Source: Hymenobacter jeollabukensis (GTDB taxonomy: Bacteria; Bacteroidota; Bacteroidia; Cytophagales; Hymenobacteraceae). From it: a DNA stretch of 64,000 nt. Shown one piece after another: positions 15,432-24,015 of this stretch. The notes beneath the pieces were generated by a model, which searched no databases, was not told the origin of the DNA, and saw only the letters and a program-made list of their open reading frames with translations. Position 1 is the first letter of the stretch. Each line of letters starts with the position of its first letter. The stretch lies in contig NZ_VAJM01000001.1 in assembly GCF_005771675.1 (NCBI RefSeq), positions 248,001 through 312,000 of the forward strand. The letters are read 5' to 3'. Made by a program: the position numbers and the translations under genes.

Positions 15432-16826
15432 ATGTTCGACAAACAGCATACGATTAAGGCCCCGGTCACCGTGAGCGGCGTGGGCTTGCACACGGGCGTC
15501 CAGGCCACCATGACCTTCTGCCCGGCCCCGGTGGGCCACGGCTTCAAGTTTCAGCGCATCGACCTGGATGGCCAGCCCACCGTCGACGCCGACGTGGACA
15601 ACGTGGTGGACCTCTCCCGCGGCACGACGATTGAGCAGAACGGCGCGCGCGTCAATACCGTGGAGCACACGCTGGCGGCCCTGGTGGGCTTGCAGATCGA
15701 CAACGTGCTGATTCAGCTCGACGGCCCCGAGCCGCCCATCATGGACGGCTCCTCGCTGCCCTTCATTGAGGCGCTGCAGACCGTGGGCCTGGAGGAGCAG
15801 AACGCGCTGCGCAACTACTTCGAAATTCCCAACGAAATCCGCTTCGTCGACCACTCGCGCGGCGTGGAGCTGGCCGCCCTGCCGCTCAACGACTACCGCG
15901 TGACGGTAATGGTGGACTACAATTCGCCGGTCCTCGGCTCACAGCACGCCTCACTGACCAACATCACCCAGTTTCAGGAAGAAATTGCCGCCTCGCGCAC
16001 CTTCTGCTTTCTGCACGAGCTGGAGGCCCTCTACAAGTCGAACCTGATCAAGGGCGGCGACCTGTCGAACGCCATTGTGGTGGTCGACCGGGTGGTGAGC
16101 GAGGAGGAGTTGGGCGAGCTGGCGACCATGCTGGGCAAGCCCAAGGTGGCCGTGAAAAAGGAAGGCATCCTGAACAACGTGGACTTGCGCCACAAAAACG
16201 AGCCGGCCCGCCACAAGCTGCTCGACGTGGTGGGTGACCTAGCCCTGGTGGGTCGTCCGCTGAAAGGCCAGATTCTGGCGGCCCGCCCCGGGCACGCGGC
16301 CAACGTGGCCTTCGCCAAGAAGATCAAGAAGAAGATGCTGGAGGTGGACTCCTCCCCGGTGCCGCACTACGACCCCTCGCGCCCGCCGGTACTGGATATC
16401 AACCAGATAGCCGCCACGCTGCCGCACCGCTACCCCTTCCTGCTCATCGACAAGATTATTCACCTCGACGCCACCACGGTGACGGGCGTGAAAAACGTGA
16501 CGATGAACGAGCCTTTCTTCCCCGGCCATTTCCCCGGCAACCCGGTGATGCCCGGGGTGCTGCAGATCGAGGCCATGGCCCAGACCGGCGGCATCCTGGT
16601 GCTGCACACCGTACCCGACCCCGAGAACTACTGGACCTATTTCCTCGGCATCGAAAACTGCCGCTTCCGCCGCATGGTGAAGCCCGGTGACACCATCATT
16701 TTCAAGTGCCAGCTGATTTCGCCCATCAAGCGCGGCATTGCCAAGATGCGCGGCCAAGCCTTCGTCAACGGCAAAGTGGTGATGGAAGCCGAAATGTCGG
16801 CCAGCATCGTCCGGAAAGACGCTTAA
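15432..16826 (+). CDS. lpxC/fabZ: Bifunctional UDP-3-O-acyl-GlcNAc deacetylase / 3-hydroxyacyl-ACP dehydratase
   Basis: A natural fusion of 464 residues, usual in Bacteroidota. Residues 1-305 are LpxC, the zinc deacetylase that commits to lipid A: zinc ligands are the His of [12 protein letters not shown] and the His and Asp of [15 protein letters not shown], with the hallmark SGVGLHTG near the N-terminus. Residues 315-464 are FabZ, the hotdog-fold dehydratase of fatty acid synthesis: [13 protein letters not shown] with its His, and [23 protein letters not shown] region with its Glu. The start at 15432 directly follows an inverted repeat, and lpxA follows 112 nt later. Confidence 0.97.
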   Translation: MFDKQHTIKAPVTVSGVGLHTGVQATMTFCPAPVGHGFKFQRIDLDGQPTVDADVDNVVDLSRGTTIEQNGARVNTVEHTLAALVGLQIDNVLIQLDGPEPPIMDGSSLPFIEALQTVGLEEQNALRNYFEIPNEIRFVDHSRGVELAALPLNDYRVTVMVDYNSPVLGSQHASLTNITQFQEEIAASRTFCFLHELEALYKSNLIKGGDLSNAIVVVDRVVSEEELGELATMLGKPKVAVKKEGILNNVDLRHKNEPARHKLLDVVGDLALVGRPLKGQILAARPGHAANVAFAKKIKKKMLEVDSSPVPHYDPSRPPVLDINQIAATLPHRYPFLLIDKIIHLDATTVTGVKNVTMNEPFFPGHFPGNPVMPGVLQIEAMAQTGGILVLHTVPDPENYWTYFLGIENCRFRRMVKPGDTIIFKCQLISPIKRGIAKMRGQAFVNGKVVMEAEMSASIVRKDA

Positions 16827-16837
16827 TTTTCAATTAT

Positions 16838-16940
16838 CAATGAACAATGAACAATTATCAATAACCGGTTACTCAGGCTGTTGTGGTCTGATCCTTGGTT
16901 CATTGCTCATTGCTCATTGTTAATTGTTCATTGCTTCAAT
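16838..16940. repeat. AT-rich word-built inverted repeat between lpxC/fabZ and lpxA
   Basis: The left arm (16838-16857) consists of repeats of CAATGAACAATGAACAATTA; the right arm, with several variants of TCATTGCTCATTG and TAATTGTTCATTG, runs to 16940 and touches the lpxA ATG at 16939. The composition differs strongly from the flanking genes. It fills the whole 112-nt gap. Confidence 0.75.
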
Positions 16941-17736
16941 GACCCAGCCCCTCGCCTACATTCACCCCGAAGCCCGCATTGCCCAGAACGTCGTGGTGGA
17001 GCCCTTCAGCACCATTGCGCACGATGTCGAAATCGGGGAAGGCACCTGGATTGGCCCCAACGTCACCATCATGGCGGGGGCCCGAATCGGCAAAAACGTC
17101 AAGATTTTCCCCGGCGCGGTGATTAGCGCCATTCCGCAGGACCTCAAGTTCGCCGGGGAGAAAACCACCGCCCACATCGGCGACAACACCGTCATCCGGG
17201 AGTGCGTGACGATTAACCGCGGCACCGTGGACCGCATGAAGACCGTGGTGGGCGCCAACTGCCTGCTGCAGGCCTACGTGCACATCGCGCACGACTGCGT
17301 GGTGGGCGACAACTGCATTCTGTCGAACACCACCCAGCTGGCCGGCCACGTGGTCATCGGCGACTGGGCCATTCTGGGCGGCACTTCGGCCGTGCACCAG
17401 TTCGTCAACATCGGGCAGCACGCCTTCGTGGGCGGCGGCTCCCTGGTGCGCAAGGACGTGCCGCCGTTCATCAAAGTGGGCCGCGAGCCGCTGACCTACG
17501 CCGGCGTCAACTCGGTGGGTTTGCGTCGCCGGGGCTTCTCCGAATCCGCCATTTTGCAGATTCAGCAGTGCTTCCGCCTCTTGTTCATGAGCGGGCTGAA
17601 CACCAGCGACGCCCTCGACAAGATCGAGCTGGAGCTGCCGCCCTCGCCCGAGCGCGACGAGGTGGTCAACTTCGTGCGCAATTCCTCGCGCGGCATCGTG
17701 AAGGGCTACTCGCGCAACGGCAACGGTGCAGATTGA
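16939..17736 (+). CDS. lpxA: Acyl-ACP--UDP-N-acetylglucosamine O-acyltransferase
   Basis: LpxA (265 residues) performs the first acylation of lipid A synthesis in the cytoplasm. Visible features are the hexapeptide-repeat beta-helix from residue 5 (IHPEARIAQNVVVEPFSTI), the catalytic His in AYVHIAHDCVVGDNC, the GDWAILGGTSAVHQFVNIGQHAF region, and the C-terminal helical domain (GLRRRGFSESAILQIQQCFR). ATG 16939 is chosen because the protein family starts at TQPLAYIHP; a further ATG lies five codons upstream inside the repeat. The 3' end overlaps the ABC ATPase gene by 11 nt. Confidence 0.97.
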   Translation: MTQPLAYIHPEARIAQNVVVEPFSTIAHDVEIGEGTWIGPNVTIMAGARIGKNVKIFPGAVISAIPQDLKFAGEKTTAHIGDNTVIRECVTINRGTVDRMKTVVGANCLLQAYVHIAHDCVVGDNCILSNTTQLAGHVVIGDWAILGGTSAVHQFVNIGQHAFVGGGSLVRKDVPPFIKVGREPLTYAGVNSVGLRRRGFSESAILQIQQCFRLLFMSGLNTSDALDKIELELPPSPERDEVVNFVRNSSRGIVKGYSRNGNGAD

Positions 17737-18352
17737 GGCCCGGGGGCTGGGCAAACGCTTCGGCCGCGACTGGATTTTCCGGGACCTGACGCATACGTTC
17801 CGCCCCGGCACGGCCACGGCCCTGCTGGGCCCGAACGGCTCGGGCAAAAGCACCCTGTTGCAGACGCTGGCGGCCTACACCCTGCCCTCGGCCGGGGAGC
17901 TGCACTACACGCTCGGCGGCACGGCCGTGCGTCCCGACGACGTGGCCCGGCACCTGGCCCTGTGCGCGCCCGCGCTGGAGCTGATTGAGGAGCTGAGCCT
18001 CGCCGAGCTGGTGCACTTTCACACCCGTTTCCGCCCGTTGCGGGCCGGTCTTTCGGCCGCGCAGTTCATCGAGTTGCTGCAGCTGCCGCACGCGCGCCAC
18101 AAGCTGCTGCGCGACTTTTCCTCGGGCATGAAGCAGCGCGTCAAGCTCGGGCTGGCCCTGTACGCCGAGGCGCCGCTGCTGCTGCTCGACGAGCCCACCA
18201 CCAACCTTGACCGCGCCGGCGTGGCCTGGTACCACGAGCACGTGGCGGCCACCGTGGCGGGGCGGCTGGTGCTCGTATCGAGCAACGTGGAGGAAGAATA
18301 TGCCTTCTGCCAGGAGCGCCTGACGGTGACGGATTTTGCCCCGCGACGCTAG
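17726..18352 (+). CDS. ABC-type transporter ATP-binding protein
   Basis: This short ABC ATPase of 208 residues starts at GTG within the end of lpxA (11-nt overlap). Walker A is GPNGSGKST, the signature FSSGMKQRVKLG, and Walker B LLLLDEPTTNLD. No permease lies next to it, so its partner is elsewhere. The coupling to lpxA suggests export of an envelope lipid or related cargo, but this is inference only. Confidence 0.9.
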   Translation: MQIEARGLGKRFGRDWIFRDLTHTFRPGTATALLGPNGSGKSTLLQTLAAYTLPSAGELHYTLGGTAVRPDDVARHLALCAPALELIEELSLAELVHFHTRFRPLRAGLSAAQFIELLQLPHARHKLLRDFSSGMKQRVKLGLALYAEAPLLLLDEPTTNLDRAGVAWYHEHVAATVAGRLVLVSSNVEEEYAFCQERLTVTDFAPRR

Positions 18353-18509
18353 GGGCAGCATTGCTGATTCCTGCTTAGATTCGAGAAGGTTCAACGGCTC
18401 CGTCTGAACAATTGAGCACGGCTGCGGCCCAAAAATCATTCCATGATCTTGGCCCAAAAATCCTTGTAACCCCGCTCATCCTGCCTGCGTTTGCGGGCTT
18501 AATTCGGCC

Positions 18510-18536
18510 TTGATTCGGTTCCAACGCCTACTTTTG
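18510..18536 (+). promoter_or_regulatory. Promoter of the Asp-rich protein gene
   Basis: A -33 TTG (18510-18512), 16 nt spacer and the -7 box TACTTTTG (18529-18536) fit the Bacteroidota promoter pattern; the ATG lies 33 nt downstream of the box. Confidence 0.65.
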
Positions 18537-18569
18537 CCACCGCTTTAACTTCTTACCTTACCCCCTCAC

Positions 18570-18944
18570 ATGAGAAGCTACGACGACTTCGACGACGACG
18601 ACCTGCTCGATGACGACGACGAGCTGGATACTCCCCCGGCCGGCGCCAAGTCGGCTCGCAGCGGCAGCCGCAAGGGTGCTTCCTCGGAAGACTCCCTGGG
18701 CGCCAAGTACGCCGATTACCTGATGTGGCGCGACACCGGCTCCTCGCACGACGAGGCGCTGGACCTGGCCAACCTGACCGAAGACGAATTCTCGGCCGCC
18801 GAAGCCCAGGAAGACCCCGAGGGCTCCAACCGCTACGGCGCCCTGGACGACGACGATGACGACCTGGGCCTGGACGACGAGGACAGCTACGAAGCCCAGC
18901 GCCGCAGCCGCCGCGGTGGCCGCGACGACGATGACGACTTCTAG
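18570..18944 (+). CDS. Highly acidic small protein with Asp-rich ends
   Basis: The 124-residue protein begins RSYDDFDDDDLLDDDDELD and ends RRGGRDDDDDF, with a further Asp run near residue 95. A short non-acidic core (SLGAKYADYLMWRDTGSSHDEALDLANLTEDEF region, residues 40-75) looks like a small helical domain. There is no signal peptide or TM segment, so it is probably cytoplasmic. A clear promoter lies upstream and a terminator inside an inverted repeat downstream, so it is a monocistronic gene. The function is unknown; disordered Asp-rich ends could bind metal or mimic nucleic acid. Confidence 0.7.
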   Translation: MRSYDDFDDDDLLDDDDELDTPPAGAKSARSGSRKGASSEDSLGAKYADYLMWRDTGSSHDEALDLANLTEDEFSAAEAQEDPEGSNRYGALDDDDDDLGLDDEDSYEAQRRSRRGGRDDDDDF

Positions 18945-18964
18945 GATTTAGTACTTGGAGCGTA

Positions 18965-19062
18965 GTGCCTCGTGCTTAGGCTTCGAGTAGCATCCAAAAG
19001 CAAAAGGCCCGCTGGACTATTCCAGCGGGCCTTTTTCGTTGCCAGATCTAAGCACCAGGCAC
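18965..19062. repeat. Inverted repeat bracketing a terminator
   Basis: Arms GTGCCTCGTGCTTAG (18965-18979) and its complement (19048-19062) pair with one mismatch. Left of the arm, more words of the same type (TTAGTACTTGGAGCGTAG) are present. A strong intrinsic terminator (19004-19030) lies in the loop. Confidence 0.75.
19002..19036. terminator. Bidirectional intrinsic terminator
   Basis: The stem AAGGCCCGCTGGA / TCCAGCGGGCCTT closes on a CTAT loop and is followed by T5 on the plus strand and preceded by A4 (T-tract on minus). It lies between the convergent Asp-rich protein gene and the DUF4197 gene. Confidence 0.9.
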
Positions 19063-19067
19063 TAAAA

Positions 19068-19817
19068 TCAGCTTTTCTTGCTGCCAAACACTTTCTTGAG
19101 CAGCTCGGTGGTGCGGGCCACCGGGTTTTCGCGGATGTTGGCTTCTTCCTGCGCGATGAGCGTGAACAAGCCGTCGACGGCCTTGCCGGTGGCGTACTCG
19201 TTCAGGTTGGGGTTGGCCTTTTTCACCAGCGGAATCTGGTTGTAGCGCGTCACCAGGCCGGTGTAGTACTTGGTAGCGCTGGTCTGGTCGAGGGCCTGCT
19301 GCATGATGGGCGAAAACGCCGTAACCAGCTGCGTGGTGGTGGTGCGCTTCAGGTACTGCGTGGCCGCGTCCTTCTGCCCGGTGAGGATGTTCCACACGTC
19401 GGAGAAGCTCAGGCTCTTGATGGCCGAAATGAAGATGGGCTTGGCCTTGATGGCGGCCTGCTCGGCGCCGCGGTTCAGCGCCAGCTCAAACTTATCGACC
19501 TCCGACCCCAGGCCGATGCTGCGCAGGGTGGTGGCCACGCGCTGCGCATCGGGCGGGAAGGGAATGCGGATCAGGCTGTTGAGGTAGAAGCCGTCCTGCT
19601 TGGAGGCCTGGTCGGCGCCCTTGCTGATGCCCTGGGTCAGGGCTTCCTTCAGGCCCATGGCGGCCTCCTGCTGCGTCACCGAGCCGCCAGTGGTAGTCTT
19701 AGTGGTCGAGGGCAGCTTGATGGTGCCCAGGCCGGGCAGCTTGATCTGGGCTTGGGCCGAGACGGCGGCCAGGGCCAGCGCGGCGGTGAGCAGGGCAACG
19801 GAGCGAAAGTTCTTCAT
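19068..19817 (-). CDS. DUF4197 family secreted protein, paralogue 1
   Basis: From the ATG at 19817 the product has 249 residues: signal peptide (MKNFRSVALLTAALALAAVSAQAQ) and a DUF4197 domain with LKEALTQGISKGADQAS, FYLNSLIRIPFPPDAQ, LNRGAEQAA and NEYATGKAVDGLFTLIAQEE. The family is periplasmic, helical and of unknown function. It lies downstream of a second DUF4197 gene on the same strand, separated by 87 nt; the pair looks like a tandem duplication. An upstream in-frame ATG adds six residues and is less likely. Confidence 0.85.
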   Translation of the reverse strand: MKNFRSVALLTAALALAAVSAQAQIKLPGLGTIKLPSTTKTTTGGSVTQQEAAMGLKEALTQGISKGADQASKQDGFYLNSLIRIPFPPDAQRVATTLRSIGLGSEVDKFELALNRGAEQAAIKAKPIFISAIKSLSFSDVWNILTGQKDAATQYLKRTTTTQLVTAFSPIMQQALDQTSATKYYTGLVTRYNQIPLVKKANPNLNEYATGKAVDGLFTLIAQEEANIRENPVARTTELLKKVFGSKKS

Positions 19818-19904
19818 AGCAGTAGTAAAACCCAAAACACGGTTTCGGTTCGGCCGAAGGCAGAAACCGGACCAAAAAATCGACCAACGGCGCGGATTCC
19901 CCGC

Positions 19905-20750
19905 CTACTGCTGGCCGAAGGCCCGCTTGAGGGTGTCGGTGCTGCGGGCCGAGGTGTTCAGGCGGATGCGGCTTTCCTCGTCGGCCACGAGCGTGAAGAG
20001 GCCTTCGGCCACTTTGCCGGTGGTGTAGTCGGTGAGGTTGGTGGTGATGGGGGTCATCAGCGGCACTTTCTTGTAGCGCAGCATCAGCTCCCCGTAGGCC
20101 TGCTTGGCGCCGGTCTGCTCCAGGGCGGCATCCACCAGGGGGCGCAGCTCCTGCTGCACCTGGGCCAGCTGCTGGGTCTTGAACTGGGTGGCAATCAGGC
20201 GGCTCTCGCGGGTGTTGACTAGCGCCAGGCCGTCGGCAATGGCGTAGCGCTGGGCGGCGCCGGCCAGAATGGTCTGGGCCTGCGGATTGGCCGCTACGGC
20301 TTCGGCGGCGCGGTTCATCTGCACTTCGAACTTGTCGATAACGGCGCCCATGCGCAGGCCGCGCAGGGTGGTGTTGACCAGCTCGGCCTCGGGCGGAAAC
20401 GCAATGCGGATGTCGGAGTTGCCGTTGAAGCCGTCGGCGGCGGCCCCGGCTTCCAGGGCGCGGGTGATGCTCAGGCTCAGCGCTTCCTTCACGGCGGCGG
20501 TGGCTTCGTCGGCCGTCAGCGGGGGCGGCGTGGCCACTACCGGCGTCGTGACTTTGGTGGTCGTGGTGGTGGTTTTGGTGGCCGGCTTGGTGGTCGTGGT
20601 CTTTTTGACGGGCGTGGTTTTCTTCGCCGTCGTGGTCTTCTTAGCCGTGGTGGTCGTAGTTTTCTTGGTGGTCTGGGCCTCGGCGGCGGTCGAAGCGGCG
20701 GTGAGCAGGCCCAGGGCCAGCAGGAAGGTGGAAAGACGGGGTGCGTTCAT
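19905..20750 (-). CDS. DUF4197 family secreted protein, paralogue 2, with Thr/Lys-rich linker
   Basis: From the ATG at 20750 the product has 281 residues: a signal peptide ending near AEAQ, then about 55 residues made almost only of Thr and Lys with some Val/Pro (KKTTTTTAKKTTTAKK type), then a DUF4197 domain parallel to paralogue 1 (FNGNSDIRIAFPPEAELVN, MNRAAEAVA, TDYTTGKVAEGLFTLVADEE). The basic low-complexity linker is absent from paralogue 1 and could contact peptidoglycan, LPS or nucleic acid. The in-frame upstream start at 20921 would place 57 residues before the signal peptide and is rejected. Function unknown. Confidence 0.85.
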   Translation of the reverse strand: MNAPRLSTFLLALGLLTAASTAAEAQTTKKTTTTTAKKTTTAKKTTPVKKTTTTKPATKTTTTTTKVTTPVVATPPPLTADEATAAVKEALSLSITRALEAGAAADGFNGNSDIRIAFPPEAELVNTTLRGLRMGAVIDKFEVQMNRAAEAVAANPQAQTILAGAAQRYAIADGLALVNTRESRLIATQFKTQQLAQVQQELRPLVDAALEQTGAKQAYGELMLRYKKVPLMTPITTNLTDYTTGKVAEGLFTLVADEESRIRLNTSARSTDTLKRAFGQQ

Positions 20751-20886
20751 GCGGGGAAGTTTAGAAAAGACGAGTGAGGGCGGCGGGAAAGGAATGGGAA
20801 TTGACAAACCAAAGCCGCGCGGCGTGGTCTTACAAACGCCGTGCGCAAATTGCGCCGAATTCCCGTCTCTCCCACTTTCTTTCGCC

Positions 20887-22146
20887 ATGCCCCATACCCC
20901 AGCCGTCGAAATCATCACCATCGGCGACGAACTGCTTTACGGGCAGGTCGTCGACACCAACTCGGCCTGGATGGGTCAGGAGCTGGGCAAAATCGGCCTG
21001 CGCATCCGCCAGATCAGCTCCGTGTCGGATCAGGCCGCGGAAATCGTGCGCGCCCTCGACGAGGCCCGAGGGCGCGCCCAGGTGGTGCTGATGACCGGCG
21101 GCCTCGGCCCCACCAAGGACGACTTGACCAAGCACGTGCTGGCGCAATACTTCAACTCCGAGCTAGCCCTGTATGAGCCCAGCCTGCGCGACGTGGAAGC
21201 CATTTTCGCCCGCTTCAACCGGCCCATGCTGGAAGTAAACCGCCAGCAGGCCTATTTGCCCGCGGCCTGCACCCCGCTGCGCAACACCGTGGGCACGGCG
21301 CCCGGCATGTGGTTCGACGGCCAGGACGGCGTGGTATTCGTCTCGATGCCCGGCGTGCCCTTCGAAATGAAGCACCTGATGACGACGCACGTGCTGCCCA
21401 AGCTGAAAGAGCAGTTCCAAGTGCCGCCCATCGAGCACGCCGTGCTGCAGACCGTGGGCCAGGGCGAGTCGTTTCTGGCCCAGCAGATTGCCGACTGGGA
21501 AAACCAGCTGCCCCCGAACATGAAGCTGGCCTACCTCCCGTCGTTTGGGGCCGTGCGCCTGCGCCTCACCGCCACCGACGACGGCCAGCCCGACCTGCGC
21601 GGCCGCCTGGAAGCCCAGCTGCCGGCCGTGCGCGCCCTCATCGGCCCCTACCTCTACGCCGAGGGCGAAGTCACCCTGGAAGCCGCCCTAGGCCAGCTGC
21701 TGAAGGAGCGCGGCCTGACCATCGGCACGGCCGAAAGCTGCACCGGCGGCACCATTGCCCAGCGGCTGACCAGCGTGGCGGGCTCGTCCGGGTACTTTCT
21801 GGGCTCGGTGGTGGCTTATTCGAACCAGGTCAAAGTCAACCAGCTCGGCGTCAGCCCCGACACACTGGAGCAGTTCGGGGCGGTGAGCGAGCAGACGGTG
21901 CGCGAAATGGCGGAGGGCCTGCGCCGCCAGCTCGACGTGGATGTAGCAATAGCCACCAGCGGCATTGCCGGGCCCGGCGGCGGCACCGACGAAAAGCCCG
22001 TGGGCACGTTCTGGCTGGCCTACGCCGACCGGCACCAGACGGTGGCGCGCAAGGTGAGCATGAACCGCGGGCGGGAGCTGAATATCAGCTACATCAGCAC
22101 CGTGGCGCTGGACATGGTGCGGCGCCATCTGCCGGCAGCGGAATAG
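20887..22146 (+). CDS. cinA: CinA-like protein (competence/damage-inducible protein A)
   Basis: The 419-residue protein has the two CinA domains: an N-terminal molybdopterin-binding-like/COG1058 domain (EIITIGDELLYGQVVDTNSAWM, TGGLGPTKDDLTKH, GTAPGMWFD) and a C-terminal PncC-type amidohydrolase domain (GLTIGTAESCTGGTIAQRLT, AIATSGIAGPGGGTDEKPVGT). In studied CinA proteins the C-terminal domain deamidates NMN and the N-terminal domain hydrolyses ADP-ribose, serving pyridine nucleotide recycling. The start at 20887 is set by homology. It is divergent from the DUF4197 genes. Confidence 0.95.
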   Translation: MPHTPAVEIITIGDELLYGQVVDTNSAWMGQELGKIGLRIRQISSVSDQAAEIVRALDEARGRAQVVLMTGGLGPTKDDLTKHVLAQYFNSELALYEPSLRDVEAIFARFNRPMLEVNRQQAYLPAACTPLRNTVGTAPGMWFDGQDGVVFVSMPGVPFEMKHLMTTHVLPKLKEQFQVPPIEHAVLQTVGQGESFLAQQIADWENQLPPNMKLAYLPSFGAVRLRLTATDDGQPDLRGRLEAQLPAVRALIGPYLYAEGEVTLEAALGQLLKERGLTIGTAESCTGGTIAQRLTSVAGSSGYFLGSVVAYSNQVKVNQLGVSPDTLEQFGAVSEQTVREMAEGLRRQLDVDVAIATSGIAGPGGGTDEKPVGTFWLAYADRHQTVARKVSMNRGRELNISYISTVALDMVRRHLPAAE

Positions 22147-22241
22147 CGGCGGCAAGCAGCTCCGGGCGTCCGGCAGGGCAGATTTTCTGCTCTAGCCTAA
22201 CAAGTGTTCGGATTCGATTACGCCGCAATTGGCAAATCCGC

Positions 22242-22249
22242 TACCTTTG
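22242..22249 (+). promoter_or_regulatory. -7 promoter element of the E2 gene
   Basis: TACCTTTG matches TAnnTTTG and lies 89 nt before the E2 start in the 192-nt gap after cinA. No convincing -33 element was found. Confidence 0.5.
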
Positions 22250-22338
22250 GCCCCGATTTCGGCCTCCCCAGCCGCTAGTCGACCCCGAACAGACCAAGCT
22301 TCCTTTCCCACCCCCGAATTCTTCAAAGCAACCTCCGC

Positions 22339-23727
22339 ATGGCACGAGTGGAAATGGTAATGCCCAAAATGGGCGAAAGTATCATGGAAGGCACCGTCCT
22401 GAAATGGCTCAAACAGGTGGGCGACACCATTGAGCAGGACGAATCGGTGCTGGAAGTGGCCACCGATAAAGTGGACACCGAGGTACCCGCCATTCACGCC
22501 GGCGTGCTGCAGCAGATTCTGGTGGAAGAAGGCCAGGTGGTAGCCGTGGGCGCCCCCATTGCCATCGTCGAAACCGATGCGGCCGCGGCTTCCAACGGCC
22601 AGGCCCCCGCTGCCGCAGCTCCGGCCCCTGCCGAAGAAGCCCAGGCGGCCGAAGCCGTGCCCTTCGTCCCGAATGCCGCAGCCGCGGCCAACGCCGGTGG
22701 CGCGCAGCTCGGCGAGGCCCAGCCCGGCCGCTTCTACTCCCCGCTGGTGCTCAACATCGCCCGCGAGGAAGGCATTTCGATGAGCGACCTGGAGCGCCTG
22801 CCCGGCACCGGGCAGCAGGGCCGCGTGACCAAGAAGGACATTCTCGATTTCGTGGCTAATCGGGGCCAGCAGCCGGCTCCGGCCGCCGCAGCGGCGCCGC
22901 AGGCTGCTCCCGCACCGCAGCAAGCGGCTCCGGCAGCTACCGCTCCCACCGCTCCCGCTTCCAAGCCCGCTGCGGCTCCGGCTGTGCAGGCCAGCAAGCC
23001 CGCGCCCTCGGTTTCGGGCGGCCAGGAGCTGATCGAAATGGACCGCATGCGCAAGATGATTGCCCAGCGCATGGTCGACTCCAAGCGCATTTCGCCGCAC
23101 GTGACCAGCTTCGTGGAGGCCGACGTGACCGAAATCGTGAACTGGCGCAACAAGCACAAGGACGCCTACAAGAAGCGCGAGGGCGAAAACCTCACCTTCA
23201 CGCCCATCTTCGTGCAGGCCGTGGCCCGCGCCATCCAGGACTTCCCGAACATCAACGTGTCGGTGGACGGGGACTACATCATCAAGAAGCGCGACATCAA
23301 CATCGGCGTGGCCGTGGCCCTGCCCTCGGGCAACCTCATCGTGCCGGTGATTCACGGCGCCGACCAGCTGAACCTGAATGGCCTGACCAAGCGCGTGAAC
23401 GACCTGGCCGCCCGCGCCCGGGCCAACAAGCTCAAGCCCGAGGACCTGGAAGGCGGCACCTACACGCTCTCGAACGTAGGCTCCTTCGGCAACGTGATGG
23501 GCACGCCAATCATCATGCAGCCGCAGGTGGCCATCATGGCCGTGGGTGCCATCAAGAAGAAGCCCGCCGTCATCGAGACGCCGCAGGGTGACCTGATCGG
23601 TATCCGCCACTTCATGTTCCTCTCGCATAGCTACGACCACCGCGTGGTCGACGGCTCGCTCGGGGGCCAGTTCGTCCGCCGCGTGGCCGACTACCTGGAG
23701 CAGTTCGACCCGAACACCAGCATCTAA
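22339..23727 (+). CDS. 2-oxo acid dehydrogenase complex E2 component (dihydrolipoamide acyltransferase)
   Basis: The 462-residue protein has one N-terminal lipoyl domain (lipoylated Lys in ATDKVDTEVPA), an Ala/Pro-rich linker, a peripheral subunit-binding domain (SPLVLNIAREEGISMSDLERL to GRVTKKDILDFV), a second Ala/Pro linker and the catalytic domain from about residue 230, ending in SYDHRVVDGSLGG with the active-site His and Asp. It transfers acyl groups to CoA in a pyruvate, branched-chain or 2-oxoglutarate complex. E1 and E3 genes are not adjacent, so the substrate cannot be assigned; a branched-chain or pyruvate type seems likeliest. Confidence 0.93.
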   Translation: MARVEMVMPKMGESIMEGTVLKWLKQVGDTIEQDESVLEVATDKVDTEVPAIHAGVLQQILVEEGQVVAVGAPIAIVETDAAAASNGQAPAAAAPAPAEEAQAAEAVPFVPNAAAAANAGGAQLGEAQPGRFYSPLVLNIAREEGISMSDLERLPGTGQQGRVTKKDILDFVANRGQQPAPAAAAAPQAAPAPQQAAPAATAPTAPASKPAAAPAVQASKPAPSVSGGQELIEMDRMRKMIAQRMVDSKRISPHVTSFVEADVTEIVNWRNKHKDAYKKREGENLTFTPIFVQAVARAIQDFPNINVSVDGDYIIKKRDINIGVAVALPSGNLIVPVIHGADQLNLNGLTKRVNDLAARARANKLKPEDLEGGTYTLSNVGSFGNVMGTPIIMQPQVAIMAVGAIKKKPAVIETPQGDLIGIRHFMFLSHSYDHRVVDGSLGGQFVRRVADYLEQFDPNTSI

Positions 23728-23750
23728 GCAACGACTTTCCCTGGTTGAAG

Positions 23751-23782
23751 AAGCCCGTCACCTCGGCGGGCTTTTCTTTTTG
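23751..23782 (+). terminator. Intrinsic terminator after the E2 gene
   Basis: The stem AAGCCCG (23751-23757) / CGGGCTT (23767-23773) is followed by TTTCTTTTT. It lies 23 nt after the E2 stop. Confidence 0.8.
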
Positions 23783-23796
23783 ACTTCCTTCTGGTT

Positions 23797-24015
23797 ATGA
23801 AAAATTTCATCACCCTCGGGGCCCTGGTCATTTCGCTGGCCCTGATTGTGTACCTCTACGTGCGCCTCTCCGCCGCCGAGCGGGAGCTGGCCCAGGCCCA
23901 GCGCCACGTAGCCGACTGCGAGCAGGTGACGTTTCAGCTGCAAAATCAGCTGACGGCCCAGGCCCGCGACAAGGCCGCGGCGGCCGGGCAGCCCGTGCCG
24001 GGCGAACAGGAGTAG
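23797..24015 (+). CDS. Small single-pass membrane protein with coiled coil
   Basis: The 72-residue product has one TM helix at residues 4-25 (FITLGALVISLALIVYLYV) followed by a probable coiled coil (RLSAAERELAQAQRHVADCEQ, on to LQNQLTAQARDK) and a Gly/Pro tail. It starts just after the terminator of the E2 gene, with GAGCTGG-type codon use like that of its neighbours. It resembles FtsB/FtsL-like small bitopic proteins in layout only; function unknown. Confidence 0.6.
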   Translation: MKNFITLGALVISLALIVYLYVRLSAAERELAQAQRHVADCEQVTFQLQNQLTAQARDKAAAAGQPVPGEQE

